A DNA stretch of 64,000 bases from Amycolatopsis sp. EV170708-02-1 (GCF_022479115.1 NZ_CP092497.1:9548001-9612000); one strand, 5' to 3'; positions 1 through 8,440 are shown, counted from the stretch's first letter. Notes: generated by a model not told the origin, from the sequence alone. Program-made: numbers and translations.

Positions 1-582
1 ACCAGGCAGCGCCTGCTCGCGGCGGCCGCAGAGCTGTTCTCCGAACGCGGGGTTAACGGCACGTCCGTCGAGCAGATCGCCGAGCGCGCCGGCTTCACGC
101 GCGGCGCCTTCTACGGCAACTTCGAAGGCAAGCACGAGCTGGTCGTCGAGCTGCTGCGCCGCCGCACCCAGCGGGAGGCCGAGGAGGTCGCCGCGCTGCG
201 TGAAGGCGTCGGCTCCTTCGCCGAGATGATGGATCGGCTGCGCGTCTGGAACGTCGAGCGCGCCGAACACCTCGCCGGCTGGCTGACGCTGCGCACCGAG
301 CTGGCCCTTTACGCGCTGCGGAATCCCGACGCCCGCCCCCTCGTCGGCGAAGGCGAGAAGTCGACAAGGGCACTGCTGGAGACTTCGATCCGGACCGAGC
401 TCGCCGCGCGGGGCGCGGAACCGCCCGCCGATCCGGCCTTCCTCGCGTTGATCGTGCACGCGCTCGAAGACGGTCTCCTGTTGCAGCGCTTCCTCAGCCC
501 GGAGGGAACCGGCGACGAGGACGTGGTCGACGCCGTCCAGCTGCTGATGCGCTCGTGGACCGCGCTCAGCCGGTCATCTTGA
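1..582 (+). CDS. TetR-family transcriptional regulator (5' partial)
   Basis: The window opens inside this gene, so the start codon and a few residues are missing. The 193 residues present look like a TetR/AcrR repressor: an N-terminal helix-turn-helix at about residues 22-48 (SVEQIAERAGFTRGAFYGNF) followed by an all-helical ligand domain with no recognisable specificity. Its 3' end overlaps the last 17 bp of the convergent TetR gene on the other strand. The target cannot be told because the upstream side lies outside the window. The family call is firm; the function is unknown. Confidence 0.85.
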   Translation, partial: TRQRLLAAAAELFSERGVNGTSVEQIAERAGFTRGAFYGNFEGKHELVVELLRRRTQREAEEVAALREGVGSFAEMMDRLRVWNVERAEHLAGWLTLRTELALYALRNPDARPLVGEGEKSTRALLETSIRTELAARGAEPPADPAFLALIVHALEDGLLLQRFLSPEGTGDEDVVDAVQLLMRSWTALSRSS

Positions 583-1255
583 TCCCGGTGAACTCGGCCA
601 TCTGACGGATCCCGTGCGCGAAGAAGGCGTCCGACGGGTCGACGGAGCCGACGTATTGGCCGAACAGCTCGAAGTTGATCATCCCGAACAGCTGGGTCCA
701 GGCCATGATCAGCCGGGAGGCCGTCTCGGGGCCCAGGTTGACCTTGAGGATTTCGGTGAGCGCGTCGAGCTGGTGAAGCAGCTCGACCGGCATCTCGCCG
801 ACCTCGGTCTCGACCCGGAGATTCGCGTCGCGCAGGACCGCGACCAGCGCGAAGGCCACCCGCCCCGCAGGGGCGACGGTGTCCTGCGGGGCCTGGTAGC
901 CGGGGATCGGCGAACCGTAGATCAGCGCGTACTCGTGCGGATGCGCCTTCGCCCAGGCGCGGACCGCGTGCCAGATCGACTCCCATCGCTCCAGCGGCGC
1001 CTTCTTGGGGTCGTCGGCGGCCTCCGCGGCTTCTCCGACGGCGTTGTAAGCGTCGACGATCAGGGCGGTCAGCAGCTCCTCGCGGCTGGAGAAGTACCGG
1101 TAGAGCGCGGACGAGACCATCCCCAGCTCTCGCGCGACCGCGCGGAGTGAGAGGCCGAGCGCGCCGACTTCGGCGAGCTGGCGGCGGGCTTCGTCCTTGA
1201 TCTCACGGGTGAGCTCGGCGCGGGCGCGTTCGCGCGCGGTCTGAGTGGCGGCCAT
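566..1255 (-). CDS. TetR-family transcriptional regulator, probable repressor of the divergent oxidoreductase
   Basis: A 229-residue TetR regulator with its helix-turn-helix near residues 36-60 (LSLRAVARELGMVSSALYRY). The C-terminal part (residues 90-229) resembles the WHG-type TetR C-terminal domain. I chose the ATG at 1255 (MAATQTARE); another ATG 18 nt upstream at 1273 adds MLYSES and lies inside an ATGCTCT/AGAGCAT inverted repeat. The gene diverges from the deazaflavin-type oxidoreductase at 1373. The space between them carries two AGAGCA-C-TGCTCT palindromes, the expected layout for a repressor controlling itself and its neighbour. The effector is unknown. Confidence 0.85.
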   Translation of the reverse strand: MAATQTARERARAELTREIKDEARRQLAEVGALGLSLRAVARELGMVSSALYRYFSSREELLTALIVDAYNAVGEAAEAADDPKKAPLERWESIWHAVRAWAKAHPHEYALIYGSPIPGYQAPQDTVAPAGRVAFALVAVLRDANLRVETEVGEMPVELLHQLDALTEILKVNLGPETASRLIMAWTQLFGMINFELFGQYVGSVDPSDAFFAHGIRQMAEFTGIKMTG

Positions 1256-1285
1256 GCTCTCACTGTAGAGCATCGCACCTAAACG

Positions 1286-1352
1286 AGAGCACTGCTCTTG
1301 ACATGACGCACTGCTCTGGTGTTCACTGCTCTTAACAGAGAGCACTGCTCTC
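1286..1352. promoter_or_regulatory. TetR operator cluster with TTGACA promoter element
   Basis: There are two palindromes: AGAGCACTGCTCT at 1286-1298, and the same core extended by one G/C pair at 1338-1352. Two further copies of the half-site CACTGCTCT lie between them, at 1309-1317 and 1324-1332, so the four copies step by 19, 15 and 19 bp. A perfect TTGACA hexamer (1298-1303) overlaps the first site. A related inverted repeat, ATGCTCT-N6-AGAGCAT, lies at 1254-1273 over the start of the regulator. Binding by that TetR protein is inferred. Confidence 0.8.
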
Positions 1353-1372
1353 GCAGACTTCGAGGAGACGAG

Positions 1373-1888
1373 ATGACCACCACCACGACCGCCATCAGCA
1401 CCGGCACTGCGGCCACCACTTCCATGAGCGCCGCCGGCGCCGCCCCTGCCGCCGCGATCCGCTACGTCAAGCCGGCCAAGGCGACCAACGCGTTCAACGA
1501 GTTCGTGCTCAAGCTGACGAAGCTCGGCGTCAGCGTTCTGGGCAGCCGGGTGCTCTCGGTCCGCGGCCGCAAGAGCGGTGAACTGCGCTCTGTCCCGGTG
1601 AACCTGCTGAAGCTGGGCGGCGAGCGCTACCTGGTGGCTCCGCGCGGTGTCACGCAATGGGTGCGGAACCTGCGCGTCGCCGGTGAGGGGCAGCTCCGCG
1701 TCGGACGCCGCACCGAGACGTTCACCTACACCGAACTCGCCGACCACGAGAAGCCCGAGATCCTGCGCGCGTACCTCAAGCGGTGGAAGTTCGAGGTCGG
1801 CGTGTTCTTCGACGGTGTCGACGCGAAGGCGTCGGACGAAAAGCTGCTGGAGATCGCGCCCGGCTACCCGATCTTCAAGATCGCCTGA
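1373..1888 (+). CDS. Nitroreductase/deazaflavin-dependent (F420) oxidoreductase family protein
   Basis: A 171-residue protein. A low-complexity Thr/Ala start (about residues 1-30) is followed by the split beta-barrel fold of the DUF385/Ddn family: VLSVRGRKSGELRSVPVNLL (about 60-80), then GERYLVAPRG and WVRNLR. Members of this family use deazaflavin F420 or heme to reduce quinones and nitro compounds. The start follows a good ribosome site (GAGGAG at 1362-1367). It is divergent from a TetR regulator and downstream of its operators, so it is probably induced by a small molecule. The substrate is unknown. Confidence 0.8.
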   Translation: MTTTTTAISTGTAATTSMSAAGAAPAAAIRYVKPAKATNAFNEFVLKLTKLGVSVLGSRVLSVRGRKSGELRSVPVNLLKLGGERYLVAPRGVTQWVRNLRVAGEGQLRVGRRTETFTYTELADHEKPEILRAYLKRWKFEVGVFFDGVDAKASDEKLLEIAPGYPIFKIA

Positions 1889-1904
1889 TGCGGCTCGCTT
1901 CACG

Positions 1905-2115
1905 CGTGATCCGGCGGCCGACTCGCGTGCTCAGCCGGACGACACGCGTGATGGAACGGACGACACGCGTGTGGTTCCGTTCCGCCGCCGTGCCGTCCGC
2001 CCGATCACGGGTGTCGGCCCGCCCCGCACGCTTGCCGTCCGCCTGGACACGCTTGCCGTCCGGCTGATCACGGGTGCCGTCCGCTTGGACACGCGTGTCG
2101 TCCGGCTGATCACGG
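1905..2115. repeat. 21-bp unit array, three direct then six inverted copies (family A, copy 1)
   Basis: This array fills the space between convergent genes. Three direct units start at 1905, 1926 and 1947; each begins CGTG and the last two end GGACGACACG. After a switch point, six inverted units start at 1990, 2011, 2032, 2053, 2074 and 2095, typically GTGCCGTCC...GATCACGG. Spacing is exactly 21 bp, about two DNA turns. Units differ by a few bases each. The array could fold as one large hairpin. Related arrays are at 25547 and 51228. No coding role is likely. Confidence 0.85.
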
Positions 2116-2166
2116 GAGTCGGCCGTTTCGGCGACGGGAGAGGGGGCGAGCGGCTCGCGGGTGTGG

Positions 2167-2373
2167 CTAGTCGTCAGAAGGGGCCCGTCGCGTGCGGCGG
2201 GCGGTGGCCGCCACCAGCACCACCCCGATCAGGAAGGCGACGAGCCCGATCAGGAACCACAGCTTCTGCCCGGTCATGAAGCTGCCGGTCAGCACGCCGG
2301 CGCCCTGCAGCACCCAGACGCCGCCGACCAGCAGGAAGACCAGCCCGATCGTGAGCGTGACCCAGCGTTTCAT
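2167..2373 (-). CDS. Small two-helix membrane protein
   Basis: A 68-residue protein with two hydrophobic helices (about residues 6-26, VTLTIGLVFLLVGGVWVLQG, and 38-57) and a basic tail (ARRTRR). This is typical of the short membrane proteins of unknown function common in actinomycetes. The ATG at 2373 is preceded by GGGGAG and is preferred over the longer frame to 2550, which would run through an intergenic repeat. It lies downstream of the two-component pair on the same strand but 209 bp away, so it probably has its own promoter. Confidence 0.7.
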   Translation of the reverse strand: MKRWVTLTIGLVFLLVGGVWVLQGAGVLTGSFMTGQKLWFLIGLVAFLIGVVLVAATARRTRRAPSDD

Positions 2374-2487
2374 CCACAGCTCCCCGCCTCGACGTGTCCT
2401 GCCGGAATTCTGGCACCGGCGGGACGGGCGGGCGAACCGATCAAGCCCGGCCGGGAGGCGCGGAGCCGGTCCCGGAGCCTGGAGCGT

Positions 2488-2561
2488 GTCCCGAAAGCCA
2501 CTTGATGTCCCGAAAGCCACTTTCAGGACATCAGATGTCGCGAAAGCCACTTTCGCGACAT
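2488..2561. repeat. Palindromic GCGAAAGCCACTTTCGC repeats (family C, copy 1)
   Basis: Three tandem versions of the motif CCGAAAGCCACTT or CGCGAAAGCCACTTTCGCG. The last, at 2535-2561, is a perfect 12-bp stem around a CCA loop (ATGTCGCGAAAG/CTTTCGCGACAT). It lies just 3' of the response regulator gene and could act as its terminator. The same motif recurs at 16049-16080 and 32104-32158. Confidence 0.75.
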
Positions 2562-2582
2562 GAGGCCACCGGGCGTGCGGAG

Positions 2583-3236
2583 TCAGTTCCCCACCAGTCC
2601 GTTGCGGTAGGCGTAGACGACGGCGTGCACCCTGTCCCGCAGCCCGAGTTTCGCCAGGATCCGGGAGACGTGGGTCTTCACCGTCTCCTCGCCGACGTGC
2701 AGGCGCACGGCGATCTCCGCGTTGCTGGAGGCGTCGGCGACGAGCAGGAGGACTTCGCGTTCGCGTGAGGTGAGCCGTTCGAGCTCCGCCGGTTCGGCGG
2801 CCGCGGGTTCGATGCTGGTGGCGAAGGTCGACACCAGCCGCCGGGTCACCGTCGGGTCGATCAGCGCGTCGCCGCGCGCGGCCACCCGCATGGCCGAGAC
2901 GAGCTCTTCGGGGGCGAGGCTCTTCAGCAGGAACCCGCTCGCGCCTGCCCGGAGCGCGCGGTAGACGTACTCGTCGGAGTCGTAGGTCGTCAGCACGAGG
3001 ACCCGGGTGTCGTTGCCGGGCGCGGACATGATCGCCTCGGTCGCGGCCAGGCCGTCCAATTTGGGCATCCGGACGTCGAGGACGGCGACGTCCGGGCGCA
3101 GCGCGGCCGCCTGCGCGACGGCCTCGCGTCCGTCGGCCGCCTCACCGACGCATTCGAAGTCCGCCTGGGTGTCCAGCACCGCGCGCATCCCGGACCGGAA
3201 CATCGCGTGGTCGTCGGCCAGCAGAACCCGGATCAC
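2583..3236 (-). CDS. NarL/FixJ-family response regulator
   Basis: A 217-residue two-domain response regulator. The receiver has the acidic pair D8/D9, phospho-acceptor D54 (AVLDVRMPKLDG) and a conserved Lys in LLKSLAP. A LuxR-type helix-turn-helix occupies the last 70 residues (LTSREREVLLLVADASSNAE). The GTG start at 3236 overlaps the end of the upstream histidine kinase gene (GTGA), so the two are translationally coupled and form one signalling pair. Phosphorylation by that kinase is expected from the family. Target promoters are unknown. Confidence 0.92.
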   Translation of the reverse strand: MIRVLLADDHAMFRSGMRAVLDTQADFECVGEAADGREAVAQAAALRPDVAVLDVRMPKLDGLAATEAIMSAPGNDTRVLVLTTYDSDEYVYRALRAGASGFLLKSLAPEELVSAMRVAARGDALIDPTVTRRLVSTFATSIEPAAAEPAELERLTSREREVLLLVADASSNAEIAVRLHVGEETVKTHVSRILAKLGLRDRVHAVVYAYRNGLVGN

Positions 3237-4402
3237 TGTGCCTCCAAAGGAAAACCGACTCGAACCCGCCAGTGCCGCCCGTCGTCGAGCGGTCCGCATT
3301 CGGCCTGTCCGCCGAACAGCGCGACCCGCTGCCTGATCCCGGCGAGACCGCGTTTCGTCGATTCGGCCGACGCGTTCGGGCGGCCGATCTCGTTCGTGAT
3401 GGTGAGAAGCACCTCCGTCTGCCGGTAGGCGAGGTCGATCTCGACGATCCCGCCCGCGCCGTGCCGGAGCGCGTTCGTCAGCGCCTCCTGCACGATGCGG
3501 TACAGCGCGATGTCCACCGAACCCGGGAGTTCGCGCGGCCCGCCGTGGCTGGTCAGCCGCGCGGGAAGGCCGGCGGTGCGGAGGTTGTCGAGCAGCTCGT
3601 CGAGGTTGTCCAGCCCCGGCTGCCGCTGTACGTCACCGTTCTCCTTGCCGTGCAACAGATCCAGCAGGCGCCGCAGATCGGCCATCGCGGCCCGGCTCGA
3701 CGATTCGACGGCCGAGAGTGAACGCCGGACGGCGGGTTCGCCCTCCGGCAGCCCGAGCCGCGCGGCGCCGGCGTGCACGCCGATCGCGCTGACGTGGTGG
3801 GAGATCACGTCGTGCAGGTCGCGGGCGATCGTCGTGCGTTCTTCGACGACGGCACGGCGGACGGCCTCGGCTTCGTGCTGTTGCCGCTGTTCCTCGGCGC
3901 GCTGGAGATCGGCGATGTACGCGCGCCGCGCGGTCGTGTAGCGGCCGACCATCCACGGCAGCAGCCCGCTCACGCCGACGTCGATCACCAGCAGCCGCCA
4001 GTCCCGGTCGCCGCGGTCGACCGGGATGACGTTGCACGCGACGAGCCCGGCGAGCATTGCCACCAGGGCGGCCACCGCGGGTTTGGCCGAAAGCCAGGCG
4101 CCCGCGCGATAACCCGCGATCAGCACGCCGGCGTTGGTGGCCTGAAGGTAGTTGTCGTACGGGTACAGCAGCAGTGGCGCGGCGATGAGCAACGCGCCGT
4201 GCGCGGCGGAAACCCAGCCGGAATACCGGGAAGGCCCGGCGAGCGCGGCGTTGGCGAGGATGCCGCCGATCAGGACCACCCACGCCTGCCAGCCCAGCGC
4301 GAGCGGCGGACCGGCGATGAGGAACAGCCCGGCGTCGGCGATCAGGCAGACCGCCGCGACCGCGCAGGCCTGCCTCGCCAACGAACCACTGATGTCCCGC
4401 AC
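3233..4402 (-). CDS. DesK/NarL-type sensor histidine kinase
   Basis: A 389-residue membrane kinase. Roughly four to five membrane helices fill residues 10-155. They are followed by a short coiled coil, a HisKA_3 dimerisation domain with the phospho-acceptor H197 in RDLHDVISHH, and an HATPase domain (EALTNALRHG near 315, RGLAGIRQR near 355). There is no separate sensor domain, so the membrane part probably senses envelope state or a small hydrophobic ligand. The start is GTG at 4402. It is first in a two-gene operon with the response regulator at 2583. Confidence 0.92.
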   Translation of the reverse strand: MRDISGSLARQACAVAAVCLIADAGLFLIAGPPLALGWQAWVVLIGGILANAALAGPSRYSGWVSAAHGALLIAAPLLLYPYDNYLQATNAGVLIAGYRAGAWLSAKPAVAALVAMLAGLVACNVIPVDRGDRDWRLLVIDVGVSGLLPWMVGRYTTARRAYIADLQRAEEQRQQHEAEAVRRAVVEERTTIARDLHDVISHHVSAIGVHAGAARLGLPEGEPAVRRSLSAVESSSRAAMADLRRLLDLLHGKENGDVQRQPGLDNLDELLDNLRTAGLPARLTSHGGPRELPGSVDIALYRIVQEALTNALRHGAGGIVEIDLAYRQTEVLLTITNEIGRPNASAESTKRGLAGIRQRVALFGGQAECGPLDDGRHWRVRVGFPLEAQ

Positions 4403-4455
4403 GGGCTCAACTCTGCCCTAATTTCACTGGACAGGGGTTCCTAAGATCGAAACCC

Positions 4456-5499
4456 ATGGGGGCAGCGAAGACGCCCGTGCTCTGGACGACCGGGGCACCG
4501 GGAACCGGGAAATCGACCACCGCCTGGGGTTTGTACACCCGCCTGAGGGAAGCGGGCGGCAGCGTCGCGTACGTCGACATCGACCAGCTCGGGCTGATCG
4601 GCCCGCCGCCCGGAGGTGGGGACGCCGCTCACGCGATCAAGGCGGCCAATCTGCTGCGGGTACTGGAAGTCCTGCGAGGCACCGCGCAGGTCGTCGTGTC
4701 CGGGGTCGTGGACCCGGCGAATCCGTACATCGAGGGCCCGGACCTCGACCTCACGCTCATCCGCCTGACGTGTGATCGCGACGAACTCCGGAGCCGCTTC
4801 CTCGGCCGCGGGTCGCCCGCTGCCGCCCTGCCCGACCTCTTCGCCGTGGCGGACGCCTACGAGCGCGCAGGTTTCGGCGAGGAGATGGACACGACCGGGC
4901 AGCGGCCCGAGGAGACCGTCGCGGCGTTGTATCACCGCTGCGTCGTGGACGCCGGAACACCGCGGCGGCCGGACCCCGTGCCTCCGCTGCCCGGGCCGGT
5001 GACCGTGGTGACCGGCCCGACGGCGGTCGGCAAGTCGACGGCCGCGTTCGGCGCGCTCCGGGATCTCTGGGAGCGCGGGATGCCCGTCGCCTACGTCGAT
5101 CTCGCGCAACTCGGCTTCACGCAAAGCCCGGATCCGGCACTCCTTTCGGCTGTCTGGCAGGGCTACCGCGAGGCCGGGGCGAAGCGGCTGATCGTCGTCG
5201 CCAGGGAATTCCGCCCGGAGCACCGGCGGGTCTTCGACGAGGTCACCGTCGTGCACCTCGACGCGGACGACACCACGCTCACCGAGCGGGTCGGGCGCCG
5301 GGCGGAAGGCGAATCCGCGCTGCTGGCCGGCGACGAACTCCGCGGCGCGCCACCCGGTGTGCGTGACCGGGTGGCCGCCCGCGCGGTCGCCGAGGCGGCC
5401 AGGATGCGTGCCGCCGGCGGCGACCGCGTCGTCCTCGACACGTCCGGTCAGGACCCCGCCGAGACGGCCGCTGCCCTGCTCGCGCTCCTGGGTCAGTAG
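4456..5499 (+). CDS. Tandem-duplicated P-loop kinase-like protein
   Basis: A 347-residue protein made of two related P-loop halves. The first has Walker A at residues 13-21 (GAPGTGKST), VAYVDIDQLG at 37-46 and MDTTGQRPEETVAAL near 144. The second repeats the plan: Walker A 187-195 (GPTAVGKST), VAYVDLAQLG at 211-220, and DTSGQDPAETAAAL near 330. Each half resembles AAA/adenylylsulfate-kinase-like nucleotide kinases, but the substrate is unknown. A TAAGAT box lies 8 nt before the ATG, suggesting a leaderless mRNA. Its 3' end overlaps the convergent gene by 7 bp. Confidence 0.8.
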   Translation: MGAAKTPVLWTTGAPGTGKSTTAWGLYTRLREAGGSVAYVDIDQLGLIGPPPGGGDAAHAIKAANLLRVLEVLRGTAQVVVSGVVDPANPYIEGPDLDLTLIRLTCDRDELRSRFLGRGSPAAALPDLFAVADAYERAGFGEEMDTTGQRPEETVAALYHRCVVDAGTPRRPDPVPPLPGPVTVVTGPTAVGKSTAAFGALRDLWERGMPVAYVDLAQLGFTQSPDPALLSAVWQGYREAGAKRLIVVAREFRPEHRRVFDEVTVVHLDADDTTLTERVGRRAEGESALLAGDELRGAPPGVRDRVAARAVAEAARMRAAGGDRVVLDTSGQDPAETAAALLALLGQ

Positions 5500-6062
5500 C
5501 GCCGCTGACCGTCCTGGCCCTGTCCGGGCGGCCCACCACGCTGGTTCTGCCCAGGCTTGCCGATGGTCGTCGCCGTCGCGGTGTTCCCGGTGACCTTGGC
5601 GGTCACCATCACCGTCTCGCCGGCCTTGGGCTCGCCGGTCTTCATGGTCGACGCGTCGATCGTGTAGACCTGCTTGTAGCCGTCCTTGCTGGTCAGGCTG
5701 ACCGAGGTCGCGCTGATCTCGGTGATCTCCCCGGTCTGCATCCGCTCGGTGCTGTAGCCGCCTTTGCCGTCGGAGACGACGAAGTCGCCGTGCAGCGCGT
5801 CGCGCGGCATACCCCCGCCGGGGCCCATGATCACGCGGCCGCCGCCCGGGCCGCCCATCATCGTGCCCCGTTCGGCGCCGTTCGCGGCGGTCCCGGCCCA
5901 GATCGCGGCACCGCCGCCGGCGGCGATCACCACCGCCACCCCGGCCGCGATCGCGGTCTTGCGGCCCGACCAGGTCTTCTTCGGTTCGCCCGCCGGGGCG
6001 GGCGCGCCCCAGGCCGCGGGCTCACCCGCCGGTGGCTCGGCCGGTTTGGTCGGTTCGGTCAT
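5493..6062 (-). CDS. Membrane-anchored extracytoplasmic protein with DUF5666-like domain
   Basis: A 189-residue protein. It has a cytoplasmic Pro/Ala-rich N-terminus (1-33), one membrane helix (about 35-55), a Gly/Met-rich stretch (MMGGPGGG...IMGPGGGM), and then a small beta-rich domain (about 95-165) whose GEITEISATSVSLTSKDG resembles DUF5666-type repeats. It ends in a Gln/Gly-rich tail. The ATG follows GGAGG. It diverges from an OmpR-type two-component system at 6232 and is a plausible target or accessory of it. The molecular function is unknown. Confidence 0.7.
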   Translation of the reverse strand: MTEPTKPAEPPAGEPAAWGAPAPAGEPKKTWSGRKTAIAAGVAVVIAAGGGAAIWAGTAANGAERGTMMGGPGGGRVIMGPGGGMPRDALHGDFVVSDGKGGYSTERMQTGEITEISATSVSLTSKDGYKQVYTIDASTMKTGEPKAGETVMVTAKVTGNTATATTIGKPGQNQRGGPPGQGQDGQRRY

Positions 6063-6231
6063 CTGGTCGCCTCCGTGTGGTCGGTTGCGGCCATCGTCGG
6101 CGCCGTCGCTGTGCGGGAGCTGTGCCGCCGGTGGGCACGCGCTGTGATTCCGCCCCGGCCGGGTGATCGTTCACAGGAAACGCACAGGCGGCGCACAGAG
6201 AAGCCTCATCGGCGCCGCCCAGGATGGCACC

Positions 6232-6981
6232 ATGACCAGTGTGAACGTCCCTTCGTCCGGTTCCGCGAAGGCAGGCCTGCGCCGTGTCGACGGCAGCCCC
6301 GTGCGGGTGCTGGTCGTCGACGACGAGGCGACCTTGTCCGAACTCGTGTCGATGGCGCTGCGCATGGAGGGCTGGGACATCCGCACCGCCGCCGACGGCA
6401 CCGAGGCGGTCCGCGTCGCGCGGGAATTCCGGCCGGACGCGGTGGTGCTGGACGTCATGCTGCCGGATATGAGCGGCCTGGAGGTGTTGCGCCGCCTGCG
6501 TTCCGAGGTGCCGAACCTGCCGGTGCTGTTCCTGACCGCCAAGGACGCGGTGGAGGACCGCATCGCCGGGCTCACCGCGGGCGGCGACGACTACGTCACC
6601 AAACCGTTCAGCCTGGAGGAGGTCGCGCTGCGGTTGCGCGCGCTGCTCCGGCGCGCGGGCGGGGTCGCCGGGCCGAGCGGGTCGACGCTCGTCGTCGGGG
6701 ACCTGACCCTGGACGAGGACAGCCGCGAGGTGCACCGCGGTGGTGATCCGGTGCCGCTGACCGCGACCGAGTTCGAACTGCTGCGTTATCTCATGCGCAA
6801 TCCGAAGCGTGTGCTGTCCAAGGCACAGATCCTGGACCGGGTGTGGAGCTACGACTTCGGCGGCCAGGCCAACATCGTCGAGCTGTACATTTCCTATCTC
6901 CGCAAGAAGATCGACGCCGACAGGGAACCGATGATCCACACGATGCGCGGCGCCGGGTATGTCCTCAAACCCGCGGGGTAG
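6232..6981 (+). CDS. OmpR/PhoB-family response regulator
   Basis: A 249-residue response regulator with a receiver (acidic pair D30/D31, phospho-acceptor D74 in VVLDVMLPD, K124 in VTKPF) and a C-terminal winged helix (about 155-249, LTATEFELLRYL ... IVELYISYLRKKID ... RGAGYVLKP). I chose the ATG at 6232 over one 69 nt upstream because conserved sequence begins after it. The kinase gene starts inside this gene's last codons (23-bp overlap), so the pair is one operon. The layout resembles actinobacterial TcrA/TrcR-type systems. Confidence 0.92.
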   Translation: MTSVNVPSSGSAKAGLRRVDGSPVRVLVVDDEATLSELVSMALRMEGWDIRTAADGTEAVRVAREFRPDAVVLDVMLPDMSGLEVLRRLRSEVPNLPVLFLTAKDAVEDRIAGLTAGGDDYVTKPFSLEEVALRLRALLRRAGGVAGPSGSTLVVGDLTLDEDSREVHRGGDPVPLTATEFELLRYLMRNPKRVLSKAQILDRVWSYDFGGQANIVELYISYLRKKIDADREPMIHTMRGAGYVLKPAG

Positions 6982-8440
6982 GCGGCCGTGGTCCCTGCGG
7001 CGACGGCTGATCGCGCAGGTCGCGGGCCTGCTCGCGCTCGTCTGCCTGGTGGTCGGCGTGGTCACCGAACTGGCGTTGCGGAGCTTCCTGATCGACCAGC
7101 TCGACGCCCGTCTCGCCGAGACCAGCGAACGTGCCAGCCGTCCGCCGCCGCCGGGGCGTCCCGGCGGGGAAAGGGTTCCCGAGGGTCTTCGCGCGTACGG
7201 GCAGAGCACCGGTTCGCTGTTCGTGAACCTGCTCCCGGACGGCCGCGTGGTCGCGGCGGTGCTGCGGTCCAGCTACGACGCGAAGGTCGCGGAGCCGTTC
7301 CCCCACGATCCCATCGGCCCGGCCCAGCTCTCCGCCCTGCTGCGGTCGACGCCGAACGACAAGCCCACCGACGTGGACCTCGGGTCGCTCGGGGAGTACC
7401 GCGTGATCGCGAAGCAGTCGGCCAACGGCGGTGTCGCGATCACCGGGCTGCCCACCAAGGACGTCACGGATACCTTGTGGAACCTCGGTTTCATCTTCGG
7501 CGGGGTCGCCATCGGCGGCATCCTGCTGGCGGGCGCGCTCGGCGCGGTGACCGTGCGGCGCACCATGAAACCCCTCGACCGCCTCGCCGCCACCGCGACC
7601 AGGGTCGCCGAACTCCCGCTGGCTCGCGGCGAGGTCGCGCTGTCCGAGCGAGTGTCCGAAGTGGACACGGATCCGCGCACCGAGGTCGGGAAGGTCGGGT
7701 TCGCGCTCAACCGCATGCTCGGCCACATCTCGGACGCGCTTTCCGCCCGGCAGGCCAGTGAAAGCCGGGTGCGCCGGTTCGTCGCGGACGCCAGCCACGA
7801 GCTGCGGACGCCGCTCGCGGCCATCCGCGGCTACGCGGAACTCACCCGGCGCTCGGGCTCCGACGTGCCGCCGGACATCGCGTTCGCGATGGGCCGCGTG
7901 GAGTCGGAATCGACCCGGATGACCGGACTGGTCGAGGATCTGCTGTTGCTCGCGCGGCTCGACTCCGGCCGTCCGGTGGTGCATCAGCCGGTGGATCTCT
8001 CCCGCCTGGTCGCGGACGCCGTCGCCGACGCGCACGTCGCCGGGCCGGAGCACAAATGGCTGCTGGAGGTACCGCCGGAGCCGATCACCGTCCTCGGTGA
8101 CGCGGATCAGCTGCATCAGGTGGTGATCAACCTGCTCGGCAACGCGCGCACGCACACCCCGGCAGGCACCGAGGTCACCACCTCTCTGTCCATAGTGGAC
8201 TCGACGGTGACACTGTCCATTGCCGACGGTGGGCCGGGGATCCCGCCGGCAATCCTTCCGGAGGTCTTCGAACGCTTCGCCCGCGGCGACGACTCGCGAT
8301 CGCGGGCGGCGGGCAGCACCGGGCTCGGGCTCGCCATCGTCGCGGCCGTCGTCGCCGCGCACGGCGGGCGAGTCGGCGTCGCCAGCCGCCCGGGACACAC
8401 GGAGTTCCGCGTCGTGCTCAGGGCCGCCACTCACTGTTAG
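6959..8440 (+). CDS. HAMP-containing sensor histidine kinase
   Basis: A 493-residue kinase: TM1 at about 17-38, an extracytoplasmic sensor loop of about 135 residues, TM2 at about 175-198, HAMP to about 255, then a HisKA domain with H280 in DASHELRTPLA. The HATPase has its N box (QVVINLLGNARTHT) and G boxes (DGGPGIPP; GSTGLGLAIV). It partners the response regulator whose 3' end it overlaps. Its own 3' end overlaps the convergent threonine dehydratase-like gene by 23 bp. The signal sensed is unknown. Confidence 0.92.
   Translation: MSSNPRGRRPWSLRRRLIAQVAGLLALVCLVVGVVTELALRSFLIDQLDARLAETSERASRPPPPGRPGGERVPEGLRAYGQSTGSLFVNLLPDGRVVAAVLRSSYDAKVAEPFPHDPIGPAQLSALLRSTPNDKPTDVDLGSLGEYRVIAKQSANGGVAITGLPTKDVTDTLWNLGFIFGGVAIGGILLAGALGAVTVRRTMKPLDRLAATATRVAELPLARGEVALSERVSEVDTDPRTEVGKVGFALNRMLGHISDALSARQASESRVRRFVADASHELRTPLAAIRGYAELTRRSGSDVPPDIAFAMGRVESESTRMTGLVEDLLLLARLDSGRPVVHQPVDLSRLVADAVADAHVAGPEHKWLLEVPPEPITVLGDADQLHQVVINLLGNARTHTPAGTEVTTSLSIVDSTVTLSIADGGPGIPPAILPEVFERFARGDDSRSRAAGSTGLGLAIVAAVVAAHGGRVGVASRPGHTEFRVVLRAATHC

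Noticed and set aside
1905..2115. Open frames coding peptides such as VIRRTTRVSRRTTR across the 21-bp arrays
   Set aside because: A 21-bp period keeps any frame open without selection; there is no ribosome site, and the inverted half codes different residues.
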